This document shows, one piece after another, positions 43,752 through 45,001 of a stretch of DNA of 45,001 nucleotides. Positions within the stretch are counted from its first letter, which is position 1. Every line of letters begins with the position of its first letter. The position numbers and the translations under genes were made by a program. The notes beneath the pieces were generated by a model. The model was not told the origin of the DNA, ran no database searches, and saw only the letters and a program-made list of their open reading frames with translations. The DNA comes from Labrenzia sp. DG1229 (GTDB taxonomy: Bacteria; Pseudomonadota; Alphaproteobacteria; Rhizobiales; Stappiaceae): the NCBI RefSeq assembly GCF_000521215.1, contig NZ_KI928925.1:118604-163604 (forward strand), read 5' to 3'.

Positions 43752-45001
43752 TGTGCGATCTCCAGGCTACGCAGAAAGGCGATGACGGACTGCCGGTCGC
43801 TTTCTGATAGCGCCGAATAGTCTTTCCGGGACTGCGTCGCGTCGCCGCCATGGGCAAGGATTGCTTCGTCAAGCGTCGTCAGATCGCCGCGGTGGCCGTA
43901 GGGAGCGGTGCTGCCGACACCCCAGAGTTCTGACGTGATAAAAACGTCTCTTGCAACAAATCTTTGCGCGAGTAGCTCGTTTCCGTAAGCCTCGTTCTGT
44001 GCATCGGCAATTTTGTGGCGCTTGAGATCTCCGAAAAGCGGCACCAGCGTACGGCCCTTTTCGTCGCGCGGCAGGCTCTGGATCCAGTCAAGTGTTGCAA
44101 GGTCCAGTTCGAGTGGTTTTTCCATGTCGCTCTGGCGAAGCGTTCCGGCCGTGTCGAATGGACCTGGATCGTGAAACATCAGCGATTCAAGCGGCAGCGC
44201 CGGAACATGACAGGAGGCACAGCCGATTGCGCTGAAGACACTCTCTCCTCTTGTGCTGGCGGATTGCCAGATATCCGGCAAGTTTTCCTTTCGTGTCGGG
44301 CCGGAAGTGTTGCCTGCCAGGCGACAAGAGCGGAAATCTGGCCAGGTGTCATTTCGGCCGCGACACCGTCGGCGTCAAAATCGTCCGTCCCGGTCCACCT
44401 GGGCCCGAAACGCTCGCTCGCCTGAATACCATGGTGTGCGTTCATGGCGTTGACCGTGAACTGACGGAGCGAGGCAAACACACCTTTCTGGCTGAAAGGC
44501 CGGATGGTCAGATCATCATCGACCCCGTCAAGGCCGGAAACATCAAGCGTTCCGTCCGGGTAGGCCATCAGGCGGCCGAAGGAAATTCCCTTCGTTTCAA
44601 GATCTGCCGTCTCCGGTTGTCCGTTGCGTCGCGCTCCGGAAAGCACGTCATGTCGCTGGTGGCGCAAATCCGCGGTCATTTCCCGGGCGAGCAGCTCGAT
44701 CAGGCCCGCGCCCTGGATCGCATTCGTGTTGCGTTCGTTGGAAAATTGCGGGTCGATCGTATCGAAATCCGCGCTCTCAAATCCTTCCGATACGAACACG
44801 TTTGCAGTAAATGCACCCGCGCCCCCTAATACAGGCTCGTTGTGGCAGGAAGCGCAGGCATTTGCATCCGGTCCGGCAAGCCGCTGAAACTTGAGGTGCG
44901 ATTGCCGGCGCACTTTGGTTGGAACGCTCGCGCCGGTCGCGTCGGGGCGTCCCGCTCCGTCCAGACTGGTGAACTTGGCAGCAAACAGATGCTCCCCGAG
45001 C
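43748..45001 (-). CDS. Di-haem oxidoreductase (DHOR/DUF1111), partial at right edge and frameshifted
   Basis: A periplasmic di-haem c-type protein, present over about 415 residues. The open frame runs from base 45001 without a start, so the N-terminus lies outside the window. The first haem motif is CASCH (44857-44843 region, ACASCHNEPVLGGAGAF), and the second lies in FSAIGCASCHVPALPL near 44225. The upstream frame (to 44179) and downstream frame (from 44281) change in the A run (T 44283-44286 on plus). Adding one A restores KNLPDIWQSA and a single protein. The rest (TAPYGHRGDL, LGVGSTAPYGHRG-type haem-proximal region) is normal, so the protein may be only recently broken or mis-sequenced. 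Confidence 0.82.
44283..44286 (-). other. Frameshift site in the di-haem oxidoreductase (AAAA run)
   Basis: On the minus strand the message reads AGG AAA ACT TGC, while the continuing protein needs AGG AAA AAC TTG. One extra A restores the frame. The change resembles that in atpI. Confidence 0.7.

Overview
The window looks like the chromosome or a large replicon of a metabolically versatile, probably marine, alphaproteobacterium. Codon use is GC-rich, sugar ABC transporters are abundant, and there is a reductive pyrimidine pathway. Gene styles recall the Roseibium/Labrenzia/Stappia group, but that placement is inference from style, not a marker-gene result. No tRNA, rRNA, insertion sequence, CRISPR array or prophage was seen.

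Layout. (1) 1-3360 (+): the end of a ribose-type ABC transporter operon (one double ATPase, cut by the left edge, and two permeases). A decayed short-chain dehydrogenase fragment follows. (2) 3873-6902 (+): one 1009-residue fusion of a small-molecule kinase fold, an M23 peptidase-like fold and a class III aminotransferase. (3) 7027-16983 (-): a nine-gene catabolic operon with a periplasmic binding protein, two MalFG-type permeases, a MalK-type ATPase, two TIM-barrel isomerases, a Gfo/Idh dehydrogenase, an aldo/keto reductase and a GH43 glycosidase. A divergent LacI-type regulator (17168-18196) sits across a spacer with two identical perfect palindromes, so this is a self-contained oligosaccharide (probably xyloside or arabinoside) uptake and degradation unit. 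(4) 18585-22303 (+): a PstS-like periplasmic protein coupled to a membrane-bound GGDEF/EAL protein. (5) 22388-25233 (-): a cytochrome b561/ethylbenzene-dehydrogenase-type haem protein with a ferredoxin-flavin reductase, a small redox module without an obvious catalytic partner.

(6) 25913-33458 (+): a complete-looking bacterial V/A-type ATPase operon in the order B-D-I-K-E-DUF2764-A. The rotor subunit K keeps residues resembling the known sodium-binding set, and subunit I is broken by a one-base frameshift in a five-A run. (7) 34008-41331: a pyrimidine-related block. An orphan NMT1/THI5-type binding protein (+) and the preT-preA dihydropyrimidine dehydrogenase operon (-) each have an upstream palindrome resembling the RutR operator. 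Between them lie a DoxX-like SDR fusion with a DUF2269 partner, and a BCCT transporter followed by an unlisted 32-residue membrane peptide. (8) 41607-45001 (-): a small membrane protein, a CRTAC1/ASPIC-UnbV beta-propeller protein and a di-haem oxidoreductase that runs off the right edge and carries a second one-base frameshift in an A run.

The best leads are the candidate RutR-type control of the split pyrimidine block, the rearranged and possibly sodium-coupled V-type ATPase with its frameshift, the three-domain kinase/M23/aminotransferase protein, the PstS-like/GGDEF-EAL pair and the cytochrome b/EB_dh-reductase pair.
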